Below, piece after piece: positions 7,510 through 14,596 of a stretch of DNA of 18,382 nucleotides. Position 1 is the first letter of the stretch. Each line of letters opens with the position of its first letter. The position numbers and the translations under genes were made by a program. The DNA lies in NCBI GenBank assembly GCA_945631445.1, contig CALZCR010000005.1, positions 1 through 18,382 of the forward strand, written 5' to 3'. Source of the stretch: an uncultured Corynebacterium sp. Its GTDB lineage: Bacteria > Actinomycetota > Actinomycetes > Mycobacteriales > Mycobacteriaceae. The notes below the pieces were generated by a model that was not told where the DNA came from, ran no database searches, and saw nothing but the letters and a program-made list of their open reading frames with translations.

Positions 7510-8016
7510 TTACTCGAGCGCACTGATCCAGGCGGCCGCGGCGGCGACGATCTCGTCGGGGGTGCCGGAAATGTCGAAGATCCGGCCGGTCTCGTCGGCG
7601 CCGAGGTGCTCCAGGGTGTCCAGCTGGGAGTCGAGCAGGCTGGGCGGCATGAAATGCCCCGGGCGATCCGTCATGCGTTCTTGCAGAAGCTCGGCGCTGC
7701 CGTGCACGTGGACGAACACGGCGCCGGGGGCGGCTTCGCGGATGGCGTCACGGTAGGAGCGCTTGAGCGCGCTGCACCCGATGATGCCGCCGGCGGGGTG
7801 CTCCGTGAGCCATTCGCCGACGAGCTTCAGCCACGGCCACCGGTCCTCATCGGTCAACGGCTCACCGGCGGCCATCTTGTCGATGTTGGACTGCGGGTGC
7901 AGGTCATCGCCGTCGTGGTACGGCAGGCCGATGCGGGCGCCGAGGAGATCACCGACCGTGGATTTACCGGAGCCGGAGACACCCATGACGACGATGTGGC
8001 GAGGGGATTGAGACAT
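7510..8016 (-). CDS. gntK: Gluconokinase, GntK/IdnK type
   Basis: The 168-residue kinase phosphorylates D-gluconate to 6-phosphogluconate for the pentose phosphate pathway. The P-loop is GVSGSGKST at residues 12-20, followed by the family blocks HDGDDLHPQSNIDKMAAG, PLTDEDRWPWL and CSALKRSYRDAIR. The start chosen is ATG at 8016 (MSQSPRH), with AGAAAAG and AAGGAAG upstream. The frame, however, is open without a stop back to GTG 8724, so a longer product of 404 residues with the mannonate-dehydratase-like remnant at its N-terminus is possible. Gluconokinase alone is the normal family length, and the internal site looks functional, so either or both forms could be made. Confidence 0.93.
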   Translation of the reverse strand: MSQSPRHIVVMGVSGSGKSTVGDLLGARIGLPYHDGDDLHPQSNIDKMAAGEPLTDEDRWPWLKLVGEWLTEHPAGGIIGCSALKRSYRDAIREAAPGAVFVHVHGSAELLQERMTDRPGHFMPPSLLDSQLDTLEHLGADETGRIFDISGTPDEIVAAAAAWISALE

Positions 8017-8724
8017 GGTCTTTTCTGCTTCCTTGTGCGTGAACGAATGCATGCGGTGCTGGTGGAGACGGACTCCCAAACCGGGGCCTGCGCCGGGGTA
8101 CAGCCGCCCGGAGCGGAGGGTGTGGGAAGGCTCTAAGGCCGTGAGCAGCGGGCCGGTGTGCGGCCGGTATTCTTGCGGCCCGGCGTTCGGGGTGCTCACG
8201 CCCAGGTGGACGAGGGCGGCCCGGCCCACGGGAGAGACCCAGGGCGGGTTCCGGAATACGACGCTCGCCCCGTCCTCGGCGGCCTGGTCCGCGAGTGCGC
8301 GGGCCGCGGTGACGCCGCCGACCTCCGCCAGGGAAAACCGCCGGTCGGCGGGAAGCGCGCGGGGCAACTCGTCGTCCAGGACGGGGACGCTGGGGCGGAA
8401 CGCGCCGCCGAGGAGTTCGTAGAGGGGGCGGCCCGCTTGCCGGGCCCGCAGATCCCACAGGGCGACGTCGACGGCCGCGTGCGCGGCCCGTGCGACCGCA
8501 GTGGCCGGAGGGCTGCGCTGCAGGCGCTGCTGCGCCTGCAGCGCAGGTGCGCCGACGAGGTCGGCGAGGCGACGGCGGAGATGGTCGGCGACGAGGAGTT
8601 CCCGTCCTCCCAGCGCAACGTCGCCGAGGCCGGTGGCGCCGTCGCCCGCCGTGAGCCGCAGCGTCAGGAAGCGCCGCTCGTCGGTGAAGACGAAGACGTC
8701 GGCGGCGACGATGGCGGCGGTCAC
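8017..8724 (-). pseudogene. Internally deleted mannonate/gluconate dehydratase-like (RspA/ManD) ORF, in frame with gntK
   Basis: These 236 codons keep both ends of an enolase-superfamily RspA/ManD protein. The N-terminal capping domain covers residues 1-107 (VFVFTDERRFLTLRL, GATGLGDVALGGREL, AAVDVALWDLRA, RPLYELLGG), and the last barrel part covers about 131-218 (LAEVGGVTAARALADQA, VSPVGRAALVHL, TPNAGPQEYRPHT, YPGAGPGLGV). The 150-170 residues with the metal ligands are missing, and the region aligned with the conserved barrel histidine reads VVFRNPPWVSPV, so that histidine is lost. The usual tail after GLGV is also gone; the frame runs straight into gntK. GTG at 8724 has AAGGAGAG 8-10 bases upstream. 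Catalysis is unlikely. It could be a decaying gene or a retained N-terminal extension of the kinase. Confidence 0.75.
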
Positions 8725-8790
8725 GGTCTGAGCTCTCCTTGTCGGTGAATGAAAGTGTGCGGCGGCGTGGTCCACGCCAGCCCCTTCACT

Positions 8791-8805
8791 TAAGGTGCTA
8801 CCTTA
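8791..8805. promoter_or_regulatory. Candidate GntR-type operator
   Basis: TAAGGT-gct-ACCTTA is a perfect 6-bp-arm inverted repeat. Its core resembles the GntR1/GntR2 gluconate operator I recall from C. glutamicum (TATGATAGTACCAAT, about 9-10 of 14 positions on one strand). It covers the -10 box of the promoter upstream of the remnant-gntK ORF, as expected for a repressor site. The assignment is inference. Confidence 0.45.
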
Positions 8806-8828
8806 TCGTCTCGGCTGGCGCCGGTCTA
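8800..8828 (-). promoter_or_regulatory. Promoter of the dehydratase remnant-gntK transcript
   Basis: On the minus strand, -35 TAGACC (8828-8823), a 17-base spacer and -10 TAAGGT (8805-8800) form a well-spaced promoter. The predicted leader to GTG 8724 is about 70 bases. The -35 lies within the perfect palindrome GGTCTAGACC (8823-8832) and the -10 within the inverted repeat 8791-8805. Confidence 0.5.
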
Positions 8829-8883
8829 GACCAGTCCCCGCCAGAGGCACGGGCGCCCGCGGGGGAGACGGTCAACTTCCTGC

Positions 8884-10986
8884 TCAGCTGCGCGGCGGCA
8901 CGTTCTCCGGGTACTTCGAGCGGTACATCTCCACGATCAGCTCGGCGACCTGCTTGTAGGTGGTCGAGGCGGTGTTGATGACCAGGTCGTATTCCTCGTC
9001 CACGTTCGGGTCCCACTTGTAGAGTTTCCGGCTCATCTCCGCGCGCAGGCGATCCTCGATCTCGCACTGCTCGGCCGCCTCGGAGGCGGACAACCCGGCC
9101 TTATACATGACGCGTTCGATGCGTTTGTCCAGCGGGGCGATCAGGCGCACGTGCAGCGTGCCGACGACCGGCCCCAGCACCAGGGCGCCGTTGCGCCCCA
9201 GCAGGACGCCGCCGTTTTCTGCGTCCGCGAGCACGCTCTTGGTGTTGTCCTGGGCGATCTGGTGGTTCGACGCGGTGTCCATGGCCGCGGCCATGTCCGT
9301 GTTCTGCGAACCGGAGTAGGACAGGTTGCGCATCCACCGGTTGAAGCCGGAGTCGGACAACAAGGTCGTGCGGTCCGCCTGCGCCAGCGTCTGCGAGCTG
9401 AATTGCTGCCCGATGTAGGGCACCTGGAGCAGCTCGGCGACCATCGGGCTGATGTCCGTGGCGCCGGAACCGCGTTGGCCGAAGATCGTGACGATCGGCG
9501 GGTTCGGGGTGCCCGGGCGGCGCATCAGCGTCGTGCGGCCGTCGCCCAGGTCCGCCTCGCCGACCAGGGTGCGCTCCGCGTCCACGCCCTTGGCTCCGGC
9601 GATGGCGTCTTGAGTGCGGCGTTGTGTCAGGTCTTCGACGACTTGCATGTGGGTGGTGCTGTCCAGGCGGTAGAACATCACGGAGATCATGGCGGCCAGC
9701 GCCAGGATCGCGGGGATGGCGCCGGTGGCCACGCGCAAGCCCATGGCCACGGTCGATCCTTCCAGGACCGCCACGCCGGCGGCGTAGCCGAAGATTCCGA
9801 TCACGAAGCCGCCGACCCAGCCGCCGATGCCCTGGCCGACTTTGCGGGTGAACGAGAGGATGGAGTAGGAGCCGCCCTCGGAGCGGATGCCGGTCTTCCA
9901 CTCGCCGTAGTCGACGGTGTCCGCCTGCATGGAAAACATCATCGCGTTCGAGCCGCCGACGCCCAGGCCGACGATGAACCAGGCGACCAGGGCGATGGAT
10001 AAGGTGCCGCCGGGGATGAAGAAGATCATGGCGTAGCCGACCGCGGCCAACAAGGCGGCGAGCATGTAGCCGTTGCGTTTGCCGTAACGCCGCGTGATGG
10101 CCGGGGCGAAGGAGGCGAAGAAGATCATGCCGATGGTCTGCGCCAGCTGCAGGAAAGCGAAGTAGGCGGCGTTGCCGGTGATCGCGCGCACGTAGTACAA
10201 ACCCACGGCGTTGAACACGAAGTTCGAGGTGAGAAACAGCAAAGCGGTGAGCAGCAGGATCTGCAGCGGGCGGTTCTGGCGCAGCATCTTGAAGGTCTGC
10301 CGGAAGGAAATGCGGCCGGCGGCGCGCGGGACGACTTCCCGGGAATTGGCGAAGCAGATCAGGTACAAGATGATCGCGATGACCGCCAAGACGATGCAGG
10401 TGATCATGAACTGCAGGCGGATGCCGTCGCCCTGGGTGTCCTCGAACTGCGGGGCGACGACCCAGGCCAGGGCGACCGACGCCAGCGACGAGGCGATGGC
10501 GCGGGAGCCGGAGAGCTTGGAGCGGTCCACCGGGTCTTGGGTCATCGCCGAGGCCAACGAGCCGTAGGGGATGTTGACGAAGGAGTACGCCAGCTGGAAC
10601 AGCGCGTCGAAAATGAAGATCCAGGCGATCGCCGCGACCTCGTCCAACCCCGCCGGGGTGGAGAACAGCGCGACGAAGAAGACGGCCAGGGGCGCGGGAC
10701 CGAAGAGCAGGTAGGGCCGCAGTCGACCCCACCGGCTGTTGGTCTTGTCGACGACGTTGCCGGCAATCAGGTCGGCGAAACCGGCCCAGATCTTCGTGAC
10801 GCCGTAGATGGCGCCGGCCACGGCCGCGGACAACCCGACGATGTCGGTCATGTAGACCATCAAAAACATCGACGTCATCATGAACGACAGGTTGTTTCCG
10901 ACGTCGCCGAGCGAATAGGTCAGCACCCGATGACTCGGCATGTTGCCCGCGGGCGCGGAGGCCTTCGGGGTAGTGGTGGTGGACAC
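8884..10986 (-). CDS. GPH-family sugar:cation symporter fused to a cytidylate-kinase-like domain
   Basis: The 700-residue membrane protein has two parts. Residues 17-445 are a 12-helix glycoside-pentoside-hexuronide symporter with DKTNSRWGRLRPYLL (80-94) and MQADTVDYGEWKTGIRSEG (353-371). After a hydrophilic linker, residues 497-692 form a cytosolic Cmk2-type (cytidylate kinase-like) P-loop domain: IVTIFGQRGSGATDI with the loop at 503-512, GGVLLGRNGALVL (592-604), APLDKRIERVM (617-627) and YDLVINTAST (666-675). The frame is continuous, so this is a true fusion as read. GTG at 10986 is chosen because GAGGAGG ends 5 bases upstream. It follows uxuB with a 138-bp gap, so glucuronate or a glucuronide is the likely substrate. 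Some GPH carriers (LacS) carry a regulatory EIIA domain at this same end; a regulatory role for the kinase-like domain is inferred by analogy. Confidence 0.9.
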   Translation of the reverse strand: MSTTTTPKASAPAGNMPSHRVLTYSLGDVGNNLSFMMTSMFLMVYMTDIVGLSAAVAGAIYGVTKIWAGFADLIAGNVVDKTNSRWGRLRPYLLFGPAPLAVFFVALFSTPAGLDEVAAIAWIFIFDALFQLAYSFVNIPYGSLASAMTQDPVDRSKLSGSRAIASSLASVALAWVVAPQFEDTQGDGIRLQFMITCIVLAVIAIILYLICFANSREVVPRAAGRISFRQTFKMLRQNRPLQILLLTALLFLTSNFVFNAVGLYYVRAITGNAAYFAFLQLAQTIGMIFFASFAPAITRRYGKRNGYMLAALLAAVGYAMIFFIPGGTLSIALVAWFIVGLGVGGSNAMMFSMQADTVDYGEWKTGIRSEGGSYSILSFTRKVGQGIGGWVGGFVIGIFGYAAGVAVLEGSTVAMGLRVATGAIPAILALAAMISVMFYRLDSTTHMQVVEDLTQRRTQDAIAGAKGVDAERTLVGEADLGDGRTTLMRRPGTPNPPIVTIFGQRGSGATDISPMVAELLQVPYIGQQFSSQTLAQADRTTLLSDSGFNRWMRNLSYSGSQNTDMAAAMDTASNHQIAQDNTKSVLADAENGGVLLGRNGALVLGPVVGTLHVRLIAPLDKRIERVMYKAGLSASEAAEQCEIEDRLRAEMSRKLYKWDPNVDEEYDLVINTASTTYKQVAELIVEMYRSKYPENVPPRS

Positions 10987-10991
10987 GGTTT

Positions 10992-11020
10992 CCTCCTCGG
11001 GGAAAACCAAGGGGAGGAGG
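10992..11020 (-). promoter_or_regulatory. Hairpin masking the transporter ribosome-binding site
   Basis: On the minus strand CCTCCTC (11020-11014) pairs perfectly with GAGGAGG (10998-10992), which is the Shine-Dalgarno sequence of the transporter, with a 15-base loop. If formed, it blocks initiation at GTG 10986. Confidence 0.5.
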
Positions 11021-11095
11021 TCGTGCCCGAGCGAGTCAGTCCGCCTCACTCCCCGTGGAGCTGCAATCAGTGATGTCTAGCTGTCTTTCCGGTCG

Positions 11096-11123
11096 TGAAA
11101 GCACATGGTGGGGGACACTTTCA
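11096..11123. promoter_or_regulatory. TGAAAG-N16-CTTTCA inverted repeat between uxuB and the transporter gene
   Basis: The arms TGAAAG (11096-11101) and CTTTCA (11118-11123) flank a 16-base spacer immediately after the uxuB stop. It may be an operator for the transporter gene or a weak stem after uxuB. It has no T run, and the 138-bp gap has no clear promoter. Confidence 0.3.
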
Positions 11124-11124
11124 T

Positions 11125-12528
11125 TTAACCCCGCAAAGCGGCGACGTGGGTGCGGATCCGGTCGACGGCCTCCGCATCCCCCGCCAGCCCCAGATCGAGG
11201 GTGGTCACCAGCGCCGCCACCGGGTCATCCAACTGGCGGGCGCCGTCGAGTTCCATGGCGCGGGTGTCGGCGATCTCGTGGGAGGCGCCGTCGCGCAGCA
11301 GGAAAGCGATCCAACCCGCGATGGAGAAGGCCGCCGCGTCGCCCGTGCGCCCGGCGGCCAGCTCCGCCTTCATGATCGGCACCGCGCGCATGCGCTGCTT
11401 GGTGCCGCCGTCGACGGCGATCTGGGCGAGGTTGTGCCGGATGCGCGGATTCTCGAAACGCTCGATCAGGCTGGCCCGGTACTCCGGCACCTTCAGCTCC
11501 GGGGCGGTCAGGTGCCGCTCCGCCTCGTCCCAGAGGGCCTCGACGCGGGCACGGACCTGCTCGTCGCCGATGGCCTCGGCGACGGTGTCATGCCCGCGCA
11601 GCTGCCCGTAGTAGGCCATCAACGAGTGCGAACCGTTGAGCAGCCACAGCTTGCGGCGCTCGAAGTCCTCGATGTCGTCGACGAATTCCACGCCTGCGCG
11701 CTCCCACTCGGGCCGGCCCGCCGGGAACTCGCCCGCGATCACCCAGGAGGCGAAGGGTTCGGTGACCACGGGGGCGGCGTCTATGTGGCCGGTCTGCTTC
11801 TCGACGTCCGCGGCCAGCTGCTCGTCCGTGGCCGGGGTAATGCGGTCGATCGAGGTCGACGGGAAACTCACCTCGCTCTCGATCCACTCGGCCAGATCCG
11901 GGTTGAGCTCGCGGGCCAACCCGATGACCGACGCCTGGGTCAACCGGCCGTTGTCCGCGACGTTGTCGCAGCTCATGACCGCCACCGGGCCCGCGTCGCG
12001 CAAGCGGCGCGCCGCCAGGCCGAGCACCAGCTTGCCGGCCGCGGTGACCAGCGGTCGGTCAAAACCGAAGGGGTCGCCGACCGCCTCCTGCAGGGTCGCG
12101 GCGTCCGCCTGGACGTCGGGGCTGTCGACGTCGAGGGAGCCGTCGTCACGCAAGTGGTAGCCGGCCTCCGTGACGGTGAGGGTGACCACCGCGATCTGCG
12201 GATCGCTGAGCAGGTCCACCAGCCGGGTGGTGTTCGCCGCGTACGCCGGTTCGACCAGGGAGGTGATCAGCTCGTAGTCGTCGCCGGCGCCGGAGCGGGT
12301 GACCAAGGTGAACAACCCGTCCTGGTCTCCCAGGATATTCGCCATCCGGGGGCTGCGGCCGGTGAAAGACGCGTAGCCCCACCGCGGGTTGTCCGGATCC
12401 TGCTCGGACTGCTGGGTGTACCAGACCTGGTGCGCGCGGTGGAAAGCGCCCAGCCCCAAGTGCACCAGGCGGATCGGCGGGGTCGGGGTGTCTTTGGTGC
12501 GGGTCAATGCGTTGGTGTCGGTGCTCAT
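11125..12528 (-). CDS. uxuB: Mannitol dehydrogenase family protein, probable fructuronate reductase
   Basis: This 467-residue NAD(P)-dependent polyol dehydrogenase probably reduces D-fructuronate to D-mannonate. The nucleotide-binding start is LVHLGLGAFHRAHQ (21-34), SCDNVADNG is at 186-194, and the catalytic pattern K-x4-N-x2-H is Lys293, Asn298 and His301 in RKLWLLNGSHSLMAY. The family also contains mannitol 2-dehydrogenase and tagaturonate reductase; fructuronate reductase is preferred because its ATG overlaps the uxaC stop (ATGA, 12525-12528), which means translational coupling in one operon. The length is normal for the family. An in-frame extension upstream to 12786 runs through uxaC antisense-free coding in another frame and is not a real N-terminus. 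Confidence 0.9.
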   Translation of the reverse strand: MSTDTNALTRTKDTPTPPIRLVHLGLGAFHRAHQVWYTQQSEQDPDNPRWGYASFTGRSPRMANILGDQDGLFTLVTRSGAGDDYELITSLVEPAYAANTTRLVDLLSDPQIAVVTLTVTEAGYHLRDDGSLDVDSPDVQADAATLQEAVGDPFGFDRPLVTAAGKLVLGLAARRLRDAGPVAVMSCDNVADNGRLTQASVIGLARELNPDLAEWIESEVSFPSTSIDRITPATDEQLAADVEKQTGHIDAAPVVTEPFASWVIAGEFPAGRPEWERAGVEFVDDIEDFERRKLWLLNGSHSLMAYYGQLRGHDTVAEAIGDEQVRARVEALWDEAERHLTAPELKVPEYRASLIERFENPRIRHNLAQIAVDGGTKQRMRAVPIMKAELAAGRTGDAAAFSIAGWIAFLLRDGASHEIADTRAMELDGARQLDDPVAALVTTLDLGLAGDAEAVDRIRTHVAALRG

Positions 12529-13931
12529 AGCTTGAAAACCCTCCTCGGGGAAGCGTCGATCAAATCGACGATGACGTCGGCGGCGCGGTCCTCGGTCAAC
12601 CGGTGCTCGGCGACCAGGCGGGCCAGGTAACCGGCCTCCACGCGGCGCGAGGTGTTGTGGCGCGCCGGGATGGAGCAGTAGGCCCGGGTGTCGTCGATGA
12701 ATCCGGAGTAGCGGGAGAAACCGGTGGTGCCGGTGGTGTAGGAGCGGAAGCGGCTCATGGCGTCGATCTCGTCGATGAACCACCACGGCGCGCCCGCGTA
12801 GACGGACGGATAGTAGCCGGCCAGCGGGGCGATTTCGCGGGAAAAGGTGGTTTCGTCGATGGTGAAGACGACGAAGTGGAAGTCCTTGTTCTCGCCGAAG
12901 TCGCTGAGCAGCGGCTGCAGCGAGCGGGTGAACTCCATCTGGAACGGGATGTCGTGGCCGACGTCGGCGCCGAACTTCTTAAAGGCGCTGGTGGAGTGGT
13001 TGCGGTACACGCCCGGGTGCAGGGTCATGACCAGGCCGTCGTCCTGGCTCATCTCCGCGAAGCGGTAGGTCATGTTCGCCTCGAAGGCCAGGGCTTCTTC
13101 GAAGGTGGCCTCGCCGCGCATCCCTTTGTCCAGCAGACGCTGGGCCTCGGCGTCGCTCAGCGGGGTGGTCGCCGCGTCGTGGGTGCCGTGGTCGGAGGAG
13201 GTGGCGCCGTGGTCGAGGAAGTATTGGCGGCGGTTGCGCATCGCGGCCAGATACCCCTGGTAGCCGGTCTGGCCGTCGCCGGCGACCTCGATGAGCTTGG
13301 CCACGTTGTCGGCGAACTCCGGTTTGTACATTTTGGTGTAGGCGTCCGGGCGGAAAGTCGGCAGCACGCGCGGGGTAAACGTCGGGTCTTCGGCCAACGC
13401 CTTGTGGTGCGCCAGATCGTCCAGCGGGTCGTCGGTGGTGGCCAGCACCTCGAGGTTGAAGTCCTCGGCCAGGGCGCGCGGGCGGAAATCCGGGCGGGCG
13501 AGGATCTCAGTGAGCTCGTCGTAGATGGCGTCGGCGTTGTCCGCGGAGATGCGGTCCGGGTTGATCTGGAAGACGTGCTCGAATTCCTGCTCCACCCAGT
13601 AACCGGTGGCGGTGCCGGCGTAGAGGTGCCAGTGCGAGCAGAAGATCCGCCACGCCTGGCGCGGGTCGGCCTCGTGGCCGCCGACGCCCAGGTCGGCCAG
13701 ATCCACGCCGGCGGTGTGTAGCACGCGGGTCAGGTAATGGTCGGGGCTGATCAACAGCGCCGTGGGGTTGGGGAAAGGCTCGTCGGCGGTGAACATCGCC
13801 GGATCCAGGTGCCCGTGCGGGGAGATGATCGGCAGATCCTCCACGTGCGCGAGCAATCGGCGGGCGATGTCGCGGGTGCTGGGATCCGCGGGCAACAGGC
13901 GGTCTGGGTGAGCTGCGTGTGAAGTACTCAT
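12525..13931 (-). CDS. uxaC: Uronate (glucuronate) isomerase
   Basis: The 468-residue amidohydrolase-superfamily enzyme interconverts D-glucuronate and D-fructuronate (also galacturonate and tagaturonate), the first step of intracellular hexuronate breakdown. The N-terminal metal motif SPHGHLDP (37-44, with His39 and His41), the middle block TLHPGVYRNHSTSAFKKFG and the late block YYPSVYAGAPWWFID are all characteristic. The length is as in the family, with no disruptions. ATG at 13931 (MSTSHAAHP) is chosen; the open frame extends to 14000 but those residues look unrelated and cross the promoter. It overlaps uxuB by 4 bp, and the -10 sits 6 bases before the start, suggesting a leaderless mRNA. 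Confidence 0.93.
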   Translation of the reverse strand: MSTSHAAHPDRLLPADPSTRDIARRLLAHVEDLPIISPHGHLDPAMFTADEPFPNPTALLISPDHYLTRVLHTAGVDLADLGVGGHEADPRQAWRIFCSHWHLYAGTATGYWVEQEFEHVFQINPDRISADNADAIYDELTEILARPDFRPRALAEDFNLEVLATTDDPLDDLAHHKALAEDPTFTPRVLPTFRPDAYTKMYKPEFADNVAKLIEVAGDGQTGYQGYLAAMRNRRQYFLDHGATSSDHGTHDAATTPLSDAEAQRLLDKGMRGEATFEEALAFEANMTYRFAEMSQDDGLVMTLHPGVYRNHSTSAFKKFGADVGHDIPFQMEFTRSLQPLLSDFGENKDFHFVVFTIDETTFSREIAPLAGYYPSVYAGAPWWFIDEIDAMSRFRSYTTGTTGFSRYSGFIDDTRAYCSIPARHNTSRRVEAGYLARLVAEHRLTEDRAADVIVDLIDASPRRVFKL

Positions 13932-13937
13932 ATTCCC

Positions 13938-13967
13938 ATTCAAGTCGCAGTGACCGGCACAGCACAA
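13938..13967 (-). promoter_or_regulatory. Candidate promoter of uxaC-uxuB
   Basis: On the minus strand, -35 TTGTGC (13967-13962), an 18-base spacer and -10 TTGAAT (13943-13938) end 6 bases before the uxaC ATG. Transcription would start at or near the ATG. The -35 overlaps a possible start codon of the divergent gene. Confidence 0.45.
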
Positions 13968-13975
13968 TGAGTTGC

Positions 13976-14473
13976 ATGAAATTGCCGTCACCTTCCGCAC
14001 GTGGGGCAGCGACTCCTGCCCCGGGCGGGGCCACGGCCCTGCGCGGGGCGTACCCGGAGGGCGGGGTGCAGGCGCCCACGGCGATCGGCGACTACACCAC
14101 CGGCGAGCACCGCATCATCGTCCGCACCATCTCCCTGCCAGAACAATCGGAGCTGCACCTGGAGGACAGCTTCGCCGAGATCGCCGGCGCCTGCGACGGC
14201 CAGACGTTGAGCGGCGCCGACGGCGAGGGGCTGACCCTCACCGCGCTCGACGACGACGCCACCGCCGGTTTCCATCAGTCCGTCACTGCCTCCTCCCCGC
14301 TGTGGGAAGAAGTGATGGCCGAGCTGCTCGCGATGATGGACACGCACAGAGTCGTGTCCCAGGACGGCAACAACGTGGTCGAGGTCATGGGGGTCAACCT
14401 GTCGGAGACCGAGGCCCGCGACGTCCTGAAGGCACAGGAAACCAAGCTCGCCGAGACCGCCGCCGCGCGCTGA
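13976..14473 (+). CDS. Conserved-looking hypothetical protein, function unknown
   Basis: This is a 165-residue soluble acidic protein that I do not recognise. A low-complexity Ala/Gly/Pro N-terminus (about residues 1-30) is followed by a folded-looking part: GDYTTGEHRIIVRTISLPEQSELHLEDSF, acidic stretches, WEEVMAELLAMMDTHRVV, and a charged C-terminal helix ending KLAETAAAR. No signal peptide or membrane segment is seen. The start is ATG 13976; ATG 13967 is possible, and neither has a clear Shine-Dalgarno sequence. Codon use shows the usual G/C third positions, and no competing ORF is better. It is divergent from uxaC with only 44 bp between starts, and convergent with the PEP-mutase-like gene, so its transcription may be tied to uxaC regulation. 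Confidence 0.65.
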   Translation: MKLPSPSARGAATPAPGGATALRGAYPEGGVQAPTAIGDYTTGEHRIIVRTISLPEQSELHLEDSFAEIAGACDGQTLSGADGEGLTLTALDDDATAGFHQSVTASSPLWEEVMAELLAMMDTHRVVSQDGNNVVEVMGVNLSETEARDVLKAQETKLAETAAAR

Positions 14474-14596
14474 CCCGCCGCCGCGCCCGGCGGTCCGGGG
14501 AGAATCCAGCCCCTTCGCAGCCGTCGTGCCGGTGCGACAGCGCGACGACCCTCTCCTCTAAGTCGTCGGCGCTGCCCCTCGACCAGGTTTAAAGCC

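Noticed and set aside
11095..12630. Plus-strand open frame of 511 codons opposite uxuB
   Set aside because: It is a low-complexity antisense shadow of a gene with intact catalytic residues.
12529..12786. Upstream extension of the uxuB frame to 12786
   Set aside because: It lies in another frame within uxaC; ATG 12528 overlaps the uxaC stop and matches the family start.
14474..14596. Terminator between the hypothetical gene and the PEP-mutase-like gene
   Set aside because: The gap holds only weak GTCGT/GCGAC-type repeats and no T tract.
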